From Flabesymbios commensalis (Eukaryota; Annelida; Polychaeta; Terebellida; Flabelligeridae), in assembly GCA_964017125.1 (NCBI GenBank), contig OZ024908.1, positions 64,793,173 to 64,857,172 on the forward strand: a DNA stretch of 64,000 nt. Direction: 5' to 3'. This document shows, one piece after another, positions 12,105 through 24,060 of the stretch; positions within the stretch are counted from its first letter, which is position 1; each line of letters begins with the position of its first letter. The position numbers and the translations under genes were made by a program. The notes beneath the pieces are model-generated. The model searched no databases. It was not told where the DNA came from and was given only the letters and a program-made list of their open reading frames with translations.

Positions 12105-12515
12105 TGACTGGCGATAAGACACGGATGAGCGCGACATTTTGTAGCCAACAGCTCATCCCTATTGAATCGCACTGGTCCTTTCCACGTCGTATCAGTTCGT
12201 ACTGGTCCGTTCCAGGTCGTATCAGTTCGCACTGGTCATATCGGTTCGTATCAGTTCCCAGGCTTATTCGCATTAGCTCGTATTGATTCATACAACCTTT
12301 CGTATTAGTTCGTGTCAACCCGTTCTGATTTGTATTGGTTCTAGTTCATTATTCTTAGTTCTACTTGGTTCTTCGCAATTTTAACCGTATTGATTCTAGT
12401 TGGTTCGCTGTTCAATAAATTATCCACCTCAGGAGCATTTTCATTCTCCATGATTCGCACTCACATCCGTATTGCGCATATCGCCAGCATTCGTACTGGA
12501 TCGCCAGTGGATTCG
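12105..12515. repeat. Second copy of the TTCG-rich dispersed repeat
   Basis: Repeats of GTATCAGTTCGTACTGGTCC at 12190-12260 and scattered GTATTGATTC/TTAGTTC words, ending GGATTCGCGACTGG where the LINE copy begins. The short reading frames across it on both strands are repeat translation. Confidence 0.5.
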
Positions 12516-12519
12516 CGAC

Positions 12520-13125
12520 TGGGCATTGGCACAGGCAGGGCGTTCCATAAGGCTGGACCAGATATAGAGAAAGCTCTTGACCCAGTCTTAGTCTTTATAC
12601 GAGGAGCAACAAATCTATTCGAATTAGTGGAGCGTAGATATTTTGAGCATTTCGACCGAACAAGTAAATCAGCCAGATATGCAGATTGGTTTTCTTTCAG
12701 GGTTCGGAAAGTTATTGCGCATATTTTAAAATGAATGCGAAACTTGACAGGACGCCAATGTAATCGTTTTAGAATTGGAACGGAACGACTAAATCGCGGG
12801 GCATTGGTTACTACTCTTGCAAGGCAGTTTTGAACGCGTTGTAATCTGGCGATATCCTTTTCGGGCATATTGTGAAAAAGTGAGTTACAATAATCTAATT
12901 TACTACTGACGAGTGCCACTGCAATTTGCTTGGCAAGATCTAAGGACAGACTATTTCGAAATCGACGCAGGTCACGGATATGATAGAAGCATGCCCTACA
13001 TGTTTGGGATATGTGTTTTCGGAAATTCAGGCTACTGTCGAATAGTACACCAAAATTTTTAGCTGATGTAGATGGATTTGTGTCTTGACCTAGAAGTAAG
13101 TTTTGTTGTTGGCTAAAATCGAAAA
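12520..13125 (-). mobile_element. LINE fragment, reverse transcriptase C-terminal half (Jockey/CR1/L2-like)
   Basis: The minus strand encodes NFGVLFDSSLNFRKHISQT, then SKLDYCNSLFHNMPEKDI, LQRVQNCLARVVT, LKRLHWRPVKFRI and a C-terminal GSRAFSISGPALWNALP. These are standard landmarks of the thumb and C-terminus of Jockey-superfamily LINEs. It is 5' truncated and its 3' end abuts a TTCG-rich repeat at about 12515. Confidence 0.85.
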
Positions 13126-13650
13126 AAAAACAGTTTAAACTGTTTATTTCTAATCAGTTTTCTCGTCTTAAAAACTATACAAATGGATATATTATACATG
13201 TTTTTGTGTTCATTATTTCAAAAGTTATGGTGAAATAGATAATATCTTGGAAACATGGCGGCCATTTTGGATTTTGTCAATTTTCATAGATTTAAAGAGT
13301 TAGAAAAAAATGCAATCCCTTTTTTTCTCATCACCACTATGTTCCAAATGGGAATAAACAAAAAAATCACTTTTAACAAACATTTTGCACGAAAATACAT
13401 AAGGGCATATACTAGGGCCGTGGTGGTGACGAGTACTGAGAACAGCCCATCTCGTCGTACCAAAGACGCAGTATTTTCTCGTACGAATATATGTCTGAAA
13501 CGGCAAAATCAAACTGAGCAGTGAAGATAGGAGAGAGTTCGAGATAGGCTGATCTCACCAGAATGTCGTAGTGAGAACCAACAGGATGAGTAATGCGAGT
13601 GCGAGAATAGTGGTCACATAAAACAATGTTGTGTTGGGCATCTGAATTCA

Positions 13651-13785
13651 CCGCACATCGTCCGAAATTACCGTTCGATATTACTGCAGGCCAAAATCAA
13701 CGTCTGAAATTACGGTCCGAAATCACTGATAGGCGTCTAAACTCACCAAATCCGGGATGGTAAAGTTCCGAAATCACCGTGACTA
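13651..13785. repeat. CGTCCGAAATTACC word array
   Basis: Five to six copies of TCCGAAAT(T/C)ACC-like words with spacing of 15-30 bases, opposite in sense to the array at 570-745. No gene around it; 13130-13650 includes a GGCGGCCATTTTGGATTTTG word at 13259. Confidence 0.55.
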
Positions 13786-14319
13786 GGCCCTAATACCATT
13801 ACATGCAATCGTAAAAACATCTAAATGAAATAATCTAAGATTTTGTGACGTAATGGGCACACGACGTTGTTGCGACGTTGAATCAACATCATTGCAAATA
13901 ACGTTGCTTCAACATAGCAACAATGCCGTGTGTCCAGCAACATAAAAAATATAAAAATATAATTTCACAATAACGTTGGTATAGACTGGTGGAAATCGGA
14001 GTATGAATTCTTACTCTGGGTGAGATGGTGCAATTTTTATAAAATGCTCATAAAAATGTTCATGGCAATTTTTTCAACAGTGCTGTATAATGGTAAATAA
14101 TAATAACATTTCATTTGGTTCATTTTAAGAAATATTTATATGGCGTAGCCTTATAACCGCTAAGCACGACTAAAGTCGTTTTTAATCCACTTTATTGTGT
14201 CGAGATGAAACGGATTTGTTCGCTATGAGATGTTTTTGAAAGGTGGGATTGACACCAGGATATAGATGTAGGACTGCAATTACATAATTTAAGTTTATGA
14301 AGCAAAAATAATTACTTAC

Positions 14320-14400
14320 AAGGTCGAGGGCCTTGCTAAGATCAAGCCGTACTAATCCAAAATAGTTTCCTGCTTCAACAGTTCAATAGCTTGGTATGTT
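14320..14400 (-). mobile_element. LINE reverse transcriptase motif-A scrap
   Basis: The minus strand reads NYFGLVRLDLSKALDLV, the RT block containing the catalytic LDLSKAFD motif. A second frame just upstream reads QAIELLKQE. It is very short and frameshifted. Confidence 0.5.
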
Positions 14401-14441
14401 TTCCCTGTTAAAATTATCAAAGCAGGATTAATTTTTAAGAA

Positions 14442-14535
14442 ATCCAACTGGATATCAGTAATAGTAACTGTTTATGGTGTTGAAGATATACATCATAACC
14501 ATAAACAGTTACTATTACTGATATCCAGTTTGGAT
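14442..14535. repeat. Inverted repeat with 40-base arms
   Basis: ATCCAACTGGATATCAGTAA ... TTACTGATATCCAGTTTGGAT with a loop of about 18 bases. The arms include AGTAACTGTTTATGGT. The family is unknown. Confidence 0.7.
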
Positions 14536-16029
14536 AATAATTTATATATATATATAAGTGTAAAATACGTATTTTTCTAATATTTTAGACAAAAAGTATA
14601 GGACAGAGATATAAGACAATAGTTATTACATTTTTCTTCGTCTCCACTTTTGAAAAGTGGGACAATTTTTTCAACTTTCCAAAATAGGCTCCACATCTTA
14701 TATAGTCTCCAGACTAACAATTGTTACGTTTGTCATAATAGGTGATAAGTTAAATAAATCTTTTTATAGATGCATTGAATATATGTATATAGGAACAACT
14801 AATTCAATACAAAAATAAAATATATAATTTTATTGCTGTGTAAAAGCCGATTGTCATAACTTTTATATTGCTCTGTAATTATTCATTTTGTTTTTCATAC
14901 ATGTATCAGTATATGGAAGAATAAATTCGCGTCGATTTATATGGATTTGAGCAATTTCATTATTATTATAATAGTGTATGCCATATTATCCAAGCATAAT
15001 AATAATGAAGTCATAACTTATATAAAGTTATGTTCGAAATTGTATATTTATTTAACACCAATAATTAATATAATATATTTAATTTGTTTAGTGTACTTAC
15101 AAATGATTTAATCGTATTATTATTTTGTATAAGTGAATAAATCAAATATAGTGATGTATTACCGCTATGTGCTTCCTCCCTATACAATATATATAAATCT
15201 GATGACTTTAACCCCATGGAACCACTTTTCTCGAACATGTTAACATCAAATATGTCACGCGTTTTGTTAGTGTATTTTTATTTCTATACTATATATATTA
15301 ACCCTCATCTCATCATCTGTACATGTATCATCCATTTTTCATCTACAGTTTGAACTGTTTTAATGAATTAAAAAGTCACGTACTTGACCGTCCCGGTCAA
15401 TAAAGTGACGTTAAGCAATATTTTTACTTACATCACCGCCCGATATCATAATCATGTATATTTTCTATTATATTGTATGTCATTGTTTTTAATTGTTGTA
15501 ATGTTAGCATGGTTAGGGTGGCTCATTTGATAGCGACATGTGTTTATGTTTTAAAAGGAGTCTCCCTCACCATATTGTTTTTATCTATTTTGGTGAAACA
15601 AAGTAGTCTGTCTCAGCTGAGGTTTTGCAGCTTGGATTTCAACTGGCACGACGCAGGTACAGTTTAAGCGGTCGTCCAATATGCACCAAAATCAGTAGTA
15701 CCAGACAGCATCATGGTACTGCTCATGATATTATGATTATAGCTATATCACCAGGTGGCGCTATCAGCCTGAGTACGACAGCGGGTGATTATTACTTTAT
15801 GTGTGTATGCATAGTTAACCTTAAAAGCGTCATGTGCACACTACACAAATACATTTTCACCCACTTGAAGTTGTGTCTCACTAACGCGTCACACAACTTC
15901 CAGTGGGTAAAAATTACACATATTGCGTTTTAATTTGAGACGAAACATTTGTAAACAAATCATGTTTAGCCACTCATTTCATTCCGAATAATCTTTATTT
16001 TATCTGTTTGTAAAACAAATTAAAAACTA

Positions 16030-16126
16030 CTATGCTGCCGAGCAAAGCCAAAAGGCAGTATCTGCTTACTTTACAAGCAAGCAGATACTGCCTTTTGGCT
16101 TTGCAAAGCAGTATAGTCATGATTAG
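16030..16126. repeat. Hairpin repeat CTATGCTG...CAAAGCAGTATAG
   Basis: The arms CTGCCGAGCAAAGCCAAAAG and GCCTTTTGGCTTTGCAAAGC pair over about 45 bases, with CAGTATCTGCTTAC near the loop. Diverged pieces with GGCAGTATCTGCATACTTTA and CCTTTTGGTTTTGCATA lie at 885-945. Confidence 0.65.
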
Positions 16127-16436
16127 CGGTGTAAAGTTTGAGGTCCATAACAAAAGTGGTGTGGTTTACCCTAATTGAACTCATTTTAAACGCCCCCCCT
16201 CCCCGCCCTAAGACTGATCCTGGGTAGGGACATGGGTCCATTATATTTGGAACAAGCAACCACTTTCATTGCAACCACATTAAATCCATTGTTTCACTAT
16301 TTTGCATCCATGCATAAGTAATTATCGAATTGTGATAATATATAATACCTAAAATAATCGCAAAGAATCCATGAAATTGCAAAATTATTTTTTATTAACA
16401 TCATGTACCACATGTCCTAATTAAATGACGTCAACA

Positions 16437-16589
16437 TCAACGTTTGAAGGCTAGGCTTGTACCATCACCACAATTCAACATATTCATGTCAACACGTTCA
16501 TCTGCATGTAGTCGCTTGTTGAAGTCACGAAGGGCCATGGTCCATGCATCGCCGTCGTTTTCTTGGAAAACTTTCCCGTTCCATATTAC
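16437..16589 (-). CDS. O-methyltransferase last exon
   Basis: Fifty codons and TGA, from VIWNGKVFQE through LHADERVDMNMLNCGDG to LAFKR. The acceptor TGATTTAG is at 16590-16597. It starts in phase 0, expected right after the family's Asp-Asn pair. Confidence 0.85.
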   Translation of the reverse strand, partial: VIWNGKVFQENDGDAWTMALRDFNKRLHADERVDMNMLNCGDGTSLAFKR

Positions 16590-18792
16590 CTAAATCAGAA
16601 TCGTTCGCAATATACATTGAAACACAATTGTCAAGCCACAAAACCTTCATTATAAAAATACATTATGTATTATTTACATTTACTATGTGACCTGCCACCC
16701 CGAAAGCGAGGGGAATGGGGACACTTTATTGTTGATTTTTGTTGCCATTTCAGAAACTGAGAAAAGAAGATTATTATTTTTATTGCACTGATCATTTTTG
16801 AACAAATAATTTAAAAATCGATGAAATACAAACTACAAATCACCCCTGGATATAGAAAAACGTAATATTCTCAACATTTTCCATTCATCACAATTATGCA
16901 AATGCTAATACACACTATGTTCTCCTTTTCATACAAATATCCGAAATAATCTGATAATGCAGACAGTTTAACAAAATCATTTATTAGGGTACGTGGACAA
17001 AAATCCTTTTCTCGAGAGAAGACATAATTTCGCAGCAAAATAGCTTGAAAACTTAATTAACTAAACCACGGCATAATACGTTGGAACCAAACAAATGTAA
17101 AGTAGAGTTTGTGAATTCCAAATTAGGTTGATCACAAATAAAATCCTTGATCCACTGTACTATTTATATCATCAATCCATAGCTGAACATGATTGCCTTT
17201 CATTAGTTTTTCTTTAAAATTGTAATATTAAAGGTGAATTTGTATAAAGTGTCTTCTGATATAGGCCTATTGATGTTAGCTTTGATTCTAACGGCAATCT
17301 TTTAAAAATCTTACACATGATGTATCACATTTAGTTCCAGAAATATAGTTTAATAATTAATGAATTGAAAATAGGATGGCCTACTGTAATTAATTATTAA
17401 ACAAATCCAATATTTTACAAACACCTATTTCCAGTACTTTGCGGGCTCCAATTGCTCTGACAAGATTGGAAAGAAATTGAATTTGATCCGAAGAGCCCAT
17501 GTAGACATTTTTCTCATGACATTTAGTGATCTGTAACATAAAATCACGAAAAATGTATGTGAGATACATTGTAACTTAAAATATTAATAATTTTCGTTGA
17601 TTAAAAAATGTTATTTTGGAAAGTTTGACCCCATGAGCTTTCTTTATGTGAGCACGTAAATTATTTTGTTTATGCATGGCCTGGTTCGTATTACGAAACA
17701 TAGTGTGAAACGTGAATAATTTGAATTGACTTTAAATGGCAGCCATTTTGCACTTTGCTAATTATGATGCCAAAAATCGATTGCAAAAAGTTACATCCAC
17801 CCTCAATGTGATCACAACTATATGCATAGCATTTCTCTCACATGGATGCTACCTCCAGCAATGATTTCTAGGAGTCTTTCGTAATTTGCCACATTATGGT
17901 GGCATATGTCAGAAAATAACATATAAATAGGTTTGGGGGTCATGGTGTGTTAAACGAATTATTTTGTTTTTGACGTTTATAAAGGTCCCGTGCATTAGAA
18001 AAGTGCGGTGTTCATTGCCGCAAACTTTATTATGTTTAAATATGCAGATTAGCCGCCGTTATAGGAAACATAGTTTCAAGCAATGTCCCAGAAACCAATC
18101 AACGTGGTATCTAGCTTAATTAACACTTACAGCGCGGGGATCGACTTTAGACGTTAGAATCTCACGTCTGTTATGGTCGTATCCATAATATCAACGGTAA
18201 GTAACGTTATGAAATAATTAGAGGATACTCTAACATAATAATAATGAACGATATACTAACTTTGATCAGTTTTTTCTGGCATGGGTGAAGACGTAACGAA
18301 TGTCGACATATATATTGATGAATAGGGTCGTAGGAATCTCCTGTTTTTTCAATTCGCTGGATTGACTCCCTCTTGCAATCAGCTGGAAATGCTATAAACA
18401 CGGACATTTATTATATGTTATAGCTATGGACTGTATTTTCACAAAAATACTAGAAAAATGTTTATCCAAGCTGTTTGATTTATTTGTGTAAATGATGTGA
18501 TTATATTCAAAGAAATTTTCCAGAAAAGCACAGAAAATCCGCAGGCCTACTTGGCATGTTATACATTTCTACTATGTGCTTAGTATAATATAGGCATGCA
18601 TATCAGTCGCTGTCAATTTTAAAGTGCACGAAACAGTGTGTATATATTAAGACGTTATTATTGTGTTATTGACGATCAAAAAACATCATAGCGCACCCTT
18701 AGTGCTGAAAGGGTTTAACTGCAGTTAAACCCTTTCAGTACTAAGGGTGCGATTCCTTCAAACTTACTGGTTGTGTTATCACTGGCTGACAT
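16437..18792 (-). CDS. COMTD1/caffeoyl-CoA-type O-methyltransferase (middle exons not found)
   Basis: Spliced on the minus strand: 18792-18768, 18391-18261, 17530-17419, 16589-16437. The start MSASDNTT leads into RIEKTGDSYDPIHQYI and HSLRLHP (the TGDPLYQY/HSLRxxP pattern of class-I OMTs). MGSSDQIQFL and ARKVLEIG follow (the M..xxQxxxL box and SAM motif I). The last exon is VIWNGKVF, RDFNKRLHADERVDM and GDGTSLAFKR before TGA, matching the family's DNVLWxGKV, RxLNxKLHxDxRV and GDGLTLxxK. These enzymes transfer methyl groups from SAM to catechol-like hydroxyls; the substrate here is unknown. About 90 family residues, including the metal-binding Asp motifs, are missing, and exon 3 (phase 1) cannot join exon 4 (phase 0) directly. 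Either the exon(s) are lost or misassembled, or the gene is broken. Confidence 0.82.
17419..17530 (-). CDS. O-methyltransferase exon 3 (SAM motif I)
   Basis: Encodes ITKCHEKNVYMGSSDQIQFL, SNLVRAIGARKVLEIG and probably VF, up to the glycine-rich SAM-binding turn. The donor is either GTGTTT just after the Gly base or GTAAAA six bases on; the family consensus EIGVFTG favours the latter. Confidence 0.82.
18261..18391 (-). CDS. O-methyltransferase exon 2
   Basis: Encodes FPADCKRESIQRIEKTGDSY, DPIHQYICRHSLRLHPCQ and KKLIK, the N-terminal helix of the OMT fold. The acceptor is TTTATAG at 18392; an alternative CCAG nine bases further in keeps the frame and drops three residues. The donor is GTTAGT. 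Confidence 0.8.
18691..18751. repeat. Perfect 61-base palindrome in O-methyltransferase intron 1
   Basis: GCGCACCCTTAGTGCTGAAA and its inverse are joined at CTGCAG; only one position differs. The word CTGAAAGGGTTTAAC relates it to the CCCTT/TTAA elements, here two ends joined without a body. Confidence 0.75.
18768..18792 (-). CDS. O-methyltransferase exon 1 (start codon)
   Basis: ATG at 18792 opens a 25-base coding exon for MSASDNTT plus one base, closed by a consensus GTAAGT donor. An in-phase stop upstream excludes a longer start in this frame. A TTTTCAG about 40 bases upstream may mark a 5' UTR intron. Confidence 0.65.
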
Positions 18793-19374
18793 ATTGCGCT
18801 CTTATCATCAAAATACTCGGCAGACTTGGTGCTCTGAAAACAAAATAGTAATATCGTTCAAAACGAAATTTCAGAGCATATAATTATAATCTTTGTTTTT
18901 ACTTTCTTTTTATTTAGCTTTTGAACAGGCTTATAGAAATCCTCTGCAAGCTAGGCAGCAACTATATTCATATTCATCTATGTACAAAAGGTATTTAGCA
19001 TAAAAGTATAAAAAATAATATACATAATAAATGTTTCCCGTGCCAAAACCAAGAAATATAACAGTTATAATTATAAAAATTTTAAAAACAATAAACACAG
19101 ACATACGCCTAACCCTAAGGATGATATGTCAGGTACATAATAATAACTCCGATATATCATACATTGAGGAAAGTAGCCCATTAGCAGATATTATATATAT
19201 TATACAGATATTATAGTGTAATGCTTTGTTATAAATATATTTATTCCCGTTGGATATGAAAGGGTGTATCTGCCACTTCACTCAGTGTCAGATACACCAT
19301 TTCACGCTCCTCTTATCACCAGGACTTTTAAGGCACGACCAATGTCCCGTGGTATAGCCATGAGATCACATGGG

Positions 19375-19745
19375 TAAAACGTGAGAGAAGACGCAGAGAG
19401 AGGAGATGGCGACATATACGGCTCGCCTCTGACCTCAGCCTCTTTAAAGAACAGCGACGTTTAGTGTGCCAGATGCTAGAGAAGGTAAAAACTACCTACT
19501 ACCACAACATAACTATGACCTTTGGCGACCGGGCCTTTGCTGCTGCTGGGCCACGACTGTGGAATGCACTGCCTGCAGAGCTAAGGAATATAACAGACTC
19601 AGATAAGTGTAGAAAGTTTGAAGACCCATTTATTTAGAGAATCATATGGTGGTCTCCTTGATGCCTCAAGTACATTTCTGCGCCCAGGAATCTAATGAGA
19701 AATGACGGCGCATTACAAATGTTTTTTTCTAATTTTCTAATTTTC
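19375..19745 (+). mobile_element. LINE fragment with internal deletion (L2/CR1-like)
   Basis: One plus frame runs from RERRRRERRWRHIRLASDLS and EQRRLVCQMLEKVKTTYY directly into TMTFGDRAFAAAGPRLWNAL, ending at a TAG. The first part is the linker before the RT domain and the second is the protein's C-terminus, so the whole RT core has been removed in frame. A tail of AATTTTCTAA repeats ends the copy. Confidence 0.75.
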
Positions 19746-20051
19746 TAATAATATCCAAGGAGACGATTTGTTAGCAGCAGGTCTTTTCACTCACCTATCA
19801 TGTAGAAAACCCCGGTGCATATGAGCCCTGCAGAATATTATGGTGGTATGTGTTGTTTCGGTAATCAACTAATATTCATATACCGGGTAATTGTGGTAAT
19901 TATTATTTAATGATGAATTAACATAGACCGCTATCACTTAATATACGATTTAGGTAATATATGTCTGTATCATGTGGGCTATTACCACTTTGACTCAGAT
20001 GAGCATATCATTAAGGTAACAATAATGGCATAATTATATGAACCTCAATAA

Positions 20052-20282
20052 CCCTTAAAAATAATATTGTTTAAATAATGGAGACCAAAATATTTTTAAA
20101 TTTGAAATCATCATAAATGTCTACGCGTCATGACAGGGCCGCGAACTCATTCACTTGCGATGTCATCAGGGTAATAAATGTCATAGTTCTTTCTGCTTCT
20201 TTTGAATACCGATGTTACGGGTATACTGCCATTATAAATAGTTTTACTCTTACATCTGACGTCCACGGGGTCAGATTCTGAC
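20052..20282. mobile_element. CCCTT/TTAA MITE, family 1, diverged
   Basis: Starts CCCTTAAAAATAATA and has GAAATCATCATAAATGTCTA, then TACGGGTATACTGCCATTAT and ATCTGACGTCC/GATTCTGACG. The right end is not clear. Confidence 0.5.
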
Positions 20283-20694
20283 GTTAACCCTGCAACCGCT
20301 GTTACCGTTGTGGATCGCGGTAGCCAAACACAACTTCAAGTTGATGAATAATTAAATCTGCGGGTAATTAAGGTCTATCAAGCATTATGGCGGATGATTT
20401 CTACATTCCATGTTTTAATTTCATATTAACAGATCCATCAGAATATTTTGGTCGGTTTGCAACATAGATTGAAAAAACTTGTTTTATTTGAGCAGAACAC
20501 GTCAACACTACACCATGGATACGTTTCAACCATTAGAGCGCTGATGTCGAGCTACAGTCGACTATGTTATTATTTTCTTGTATGTTTTAAGGACATTATA
20601 TAATATATAGCTAGTGATAGCTTTTAAAAAAACAATATGTCTCAAATATGCTACAAACTACGGAAGCGCATTTGGTACAGAATTTTTAGTTTTG

Positions 20695-20940
20695 TTCTGG
20701 TATATATTCGGTATATACCGAGTACTATTCGGTATATTAGTATACGGTATAATATACCGATTACAATTCGGTATATACCGATAATTATTCGGTATTAAAT
20801 ACCGATTACTATACAGTATATACCAATTTCAATCTGTATATAACGACTAATATTCGGCATATACCGATTATTATCTGATATATACCGATTAAAATTTGGT
20901 GTACTATCTGGTATAATACCATACCGATTATTATTCATTC
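20695..20940. repeat. Minisatellite of TTCGGTATATACCGATTA type
   Basis: About ten degenerate units of 20-30 bases built on the self-complementary core GGTATATACC. It ends just before the 32 bp array. Confidence 0.8.
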
Positions 20941-20999
20941 TTTCCTCCATAGCTACATTATTTTGACATATTGTAAATGTTGTATGTCGTGGGGAAGTG

Positions 21000-23045
21000 C
21001 AGTGTTATCCGTACAACTCCCCCTACCTCACCACATCACCTCCTCAAACCCTCCAGGGCTATCTAGCCAAATCACCTCTACAAAATCCACCCTACCTCAC
21101 CAAGTCACCTGCTCAAACCCCTCCGGCCCTCCTTATCTAACCAGATCACCTCCACAAAACCTCCCTATTTCAACACACCACCTCCATACACCCTCCCTAT
21201 ATCATCACATCACCTCCACAAACCCTCCCTATCTCACCAGATCACCTCCACAAAACTCACCCTACCTCAACACATCACCTCCAAAAACCCTGCCTATCTC
21301 ACTACATCACCTCCACAAAACCCTCCCTATCTCACCAGATCACCTCGACAAACCCTCCCTACTTCACCACATCACCTCCACAAAAACCTCCCTATCTCAC
21401 CACATTACCTCCACAAAACCCTCCCTATCTCACCACATCACCTCCACAAACCCTCCCTACTTTACCACATCACCTCCACAAGAACCTCCCTATCTCACCA
21501 CATCGCCTCCACAAAACCCTCCCTATTTCACCACATTACCTCCACAAACCCACCCTACTTCACCACATCACCTCCACAAACCCTCTCTATCTCACCACAT
21601 CACCTCCACAAAACCCTCCCTTATATCTTTCCACATCACTCCCCCAAAAAAACCTCTCCATTTCTCCACATCACCTCCACAAAATCCTCCCTACCTCACC
21701 ACATCACCTCCACAAACACTCCCTATCTCACCACATCACCTCAACAAACCCTCCCTATTTTACCATATCACTTACACAAACCCTCCCTATCTAGACAATC
21801 GCCCCCACAAAACCATCTCTACCTCACCACAACACCCCCACAAACCCTCCCTATCTCACAACATCACCTCCGCAAACCCTCCCTATCTCACCACATCACC
21901 TCCACAAACCCTCCCTATCTCACCACATCACCTCCACAAACCCTCCCTATCTCACTACATCACCTCCACAAACCCTCCCTATCTCACTACATCACCTTCA
22001 CAAATCCTCCCTACTTCACCACATCCTCTCCAGAAACCCTCCCTATCTCACCACATCACCTCCACAAACCCTCCCTATCTCACTACATCACCTCCACAAA
22101 CCCTCCCTACTCCACACATCACTTCCAGAAACCTTCCCTATTTCACCACATCACCTCCACAGCCCTCCTTATCTCACCAAATCACCTCCACAAACCTTCC
22201 CTATCTCACTACATCACCTTCACAAATCCTCCTACTTCACACATCACCTCCACAAACCCTCCCTATCTCACCACATCACCTCCACAACCCCCCCCCCCCT
22301 CATCTCACCACATCACCTCCACAAACCCTCCCTATCTCACCACATCACCTCCACAAACCCTCCCTATCTCATCACATCACCTCCACAAAACCCTCCCTAT
22401 GCCGCCGCATCACCGCCACAATACTCACCCTACCTCAACATATCACCTCCACAAACCCTCCCTATCTCACCACATCACCTCCACAAACCCTCCCTATCTC
22501 ATCACATCACCTCCACAAAGCCCCCCCCTATGCCGCCGCATCACCGCCACAATACTCACCCTACCTCAACATATCACCTCCACAAACCCTCCCTATCTCA
22601 CTACATCACCTCCACAAACCCTCCCTACTTCTCCACATCACTTTCAGAAACCCTCCCTACTTCACCACATCACCTCCACAAACCCTCCCTATCTCACCAC
22701 ATCACCTCCACAAACTCTCCCTACTTCACCACATCGTCTCCACAAACCCTCCCTACTTCACCACATCATCTCCACAAACACTCCCTATCTCACCACATCA
22801 CCTCCACAAACCCTCCCTATCTCACCACATCACATCCACAAACCCTCCCTATTTCACCATATCACCTAAAAAAACCCTCCCTACTTCACCACATCACCTC
22901 CGCAAACACTCCCTATCTCACTACATCACCTCCACAAACCCTCCCTACTTCACCACATCACCTTCAGAAACCCTCCCTATATCACCACATCGCCTTCACA
23001 AACCCTCTCTACTTCACCACATCACCTCCACAAACACTCTAGCAT
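21000..23045. repeat. 32 bp minisatellite array, about 63 units
   Basis: Unit CCTCCACAAACCCTCCCTAT + CTCACCACATCA. The left 300 bases are more diverged; the middle is nearly uniform. A variant block with GCCGCCGCATCACCGCCACA occurs twice, at 22401 and 22532, showing duplication of about four units together. Because 32 is not a multiple of 3 and the unit lacks plus-strand stops, all three plus frames stay open and give a 694-codon frame of Ser/Pro/His repeats (20963-23047). I do not call a gene: there is no conserved domain, start context or splice signal. The strand bias is extreme: C-rich on plus, G almost absent. Confidence 0.9.
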
Positions 23046-23267
23046 AAGCAAAAGGCAGTCTATTAGAATCTATATGATTTAAATGAAAATATTAATGTCA
23101 TTAGTGATGTGATAAAGAAAAATGTGTATAACTAGGGTATGGGAACAATTATCCTAGAAAGAAAATTAAAAAGGAGGCACTAAATATAAGAAAATAGTGC
23201 ATGCAGTGCTGATTATAAACATAAAATAATTTCTAAATCACCCCTACAGCAATCTGACAATTTCAAA

Positions 23268-24060
23268 GAATATATTAAAGAGGAGAAGATGTAAGAAGTT
23301 CAGCATAAAATTTATTTGGATTTATATATATATATATTTAAAACATTTCGAGAAACTCGCGCTCGGAAATAAAAGTGGTAATGTAAGTGAAACAAAAGCG
23401 GTGAGCTCAACAATATGCCTCCGAATAAAATACTAAATAGACCCTTCACACATAAGGAAACATCTGAAACTATAACTAAACTCAGAAATGAAAGTGGTAA
23501 TGTAAGTGACACAAATGGTGAGCTGTTATTAAAGAGGAGAAGATGTCAAGAGTTCAGCATCAAATAATTTTAGATATATTAAAAAAAAACATTTTGAAAA
23601 ACTCACGCTTCGAAATGAAAGTTGAAATGTAAGTGACACAAATGGCGAGCTGTTATTAAAGAGGAGAAGATGTCAGGAGCTCAGCATAAAATTTCTTTAG
23701 ATATATAGAAAAAAAAACATTTTGAGAAACCCATGGTTAGAAATGAAAGTGGTAATGTAAGTGACACAAATGGTGAACTATTATTAAAGAGGAGAAGATG
23801 TCAGGAGTTCGGCATGAAATATATTTAGATATATATATATAAAAAAACATTTCGAGAAACTCACGCTTGGAAATGAAAGTGGTAATGTAAGTGACACAAA
23901 TGGCAAGCTCAACAATTTACCACCGGATAAAATACTAAATATACCCCTTACACACCAGGAAATAACTGAAGATAGAACTAAACTTGGAAATGAAAGTGGT
24001 AATGTAAGTGACATAAAGGGTGAGCTCAACAATGTACCACCGGGTAAAATACTAACTAGA
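23268..24060 (+). repeat. Tandem duplications of a LINE-linker segment
   Basis: A unit of about 130 bases, TTAAAGAGGAGAAGATGTCA ... GAAATGAAAGTGGTAATGTA + AGTGACACAAATGG, occurs at about 23275, 23530, 23658 and 23788. Two units carry an extension (CTCAACAATGTACCACCGG ... CACACCAGGAAATAACTGAA) that is the linker of the LINE at 24000-24470. The array is thus a LINE copy with its 5' part repeated. Confidence 0.75.

Noticed and set aside
20963-23047. 694-codon reading frame
   Set aside because: It is the translation of a 32 bp satellite; other plus frames are equally open and no domain is visible.
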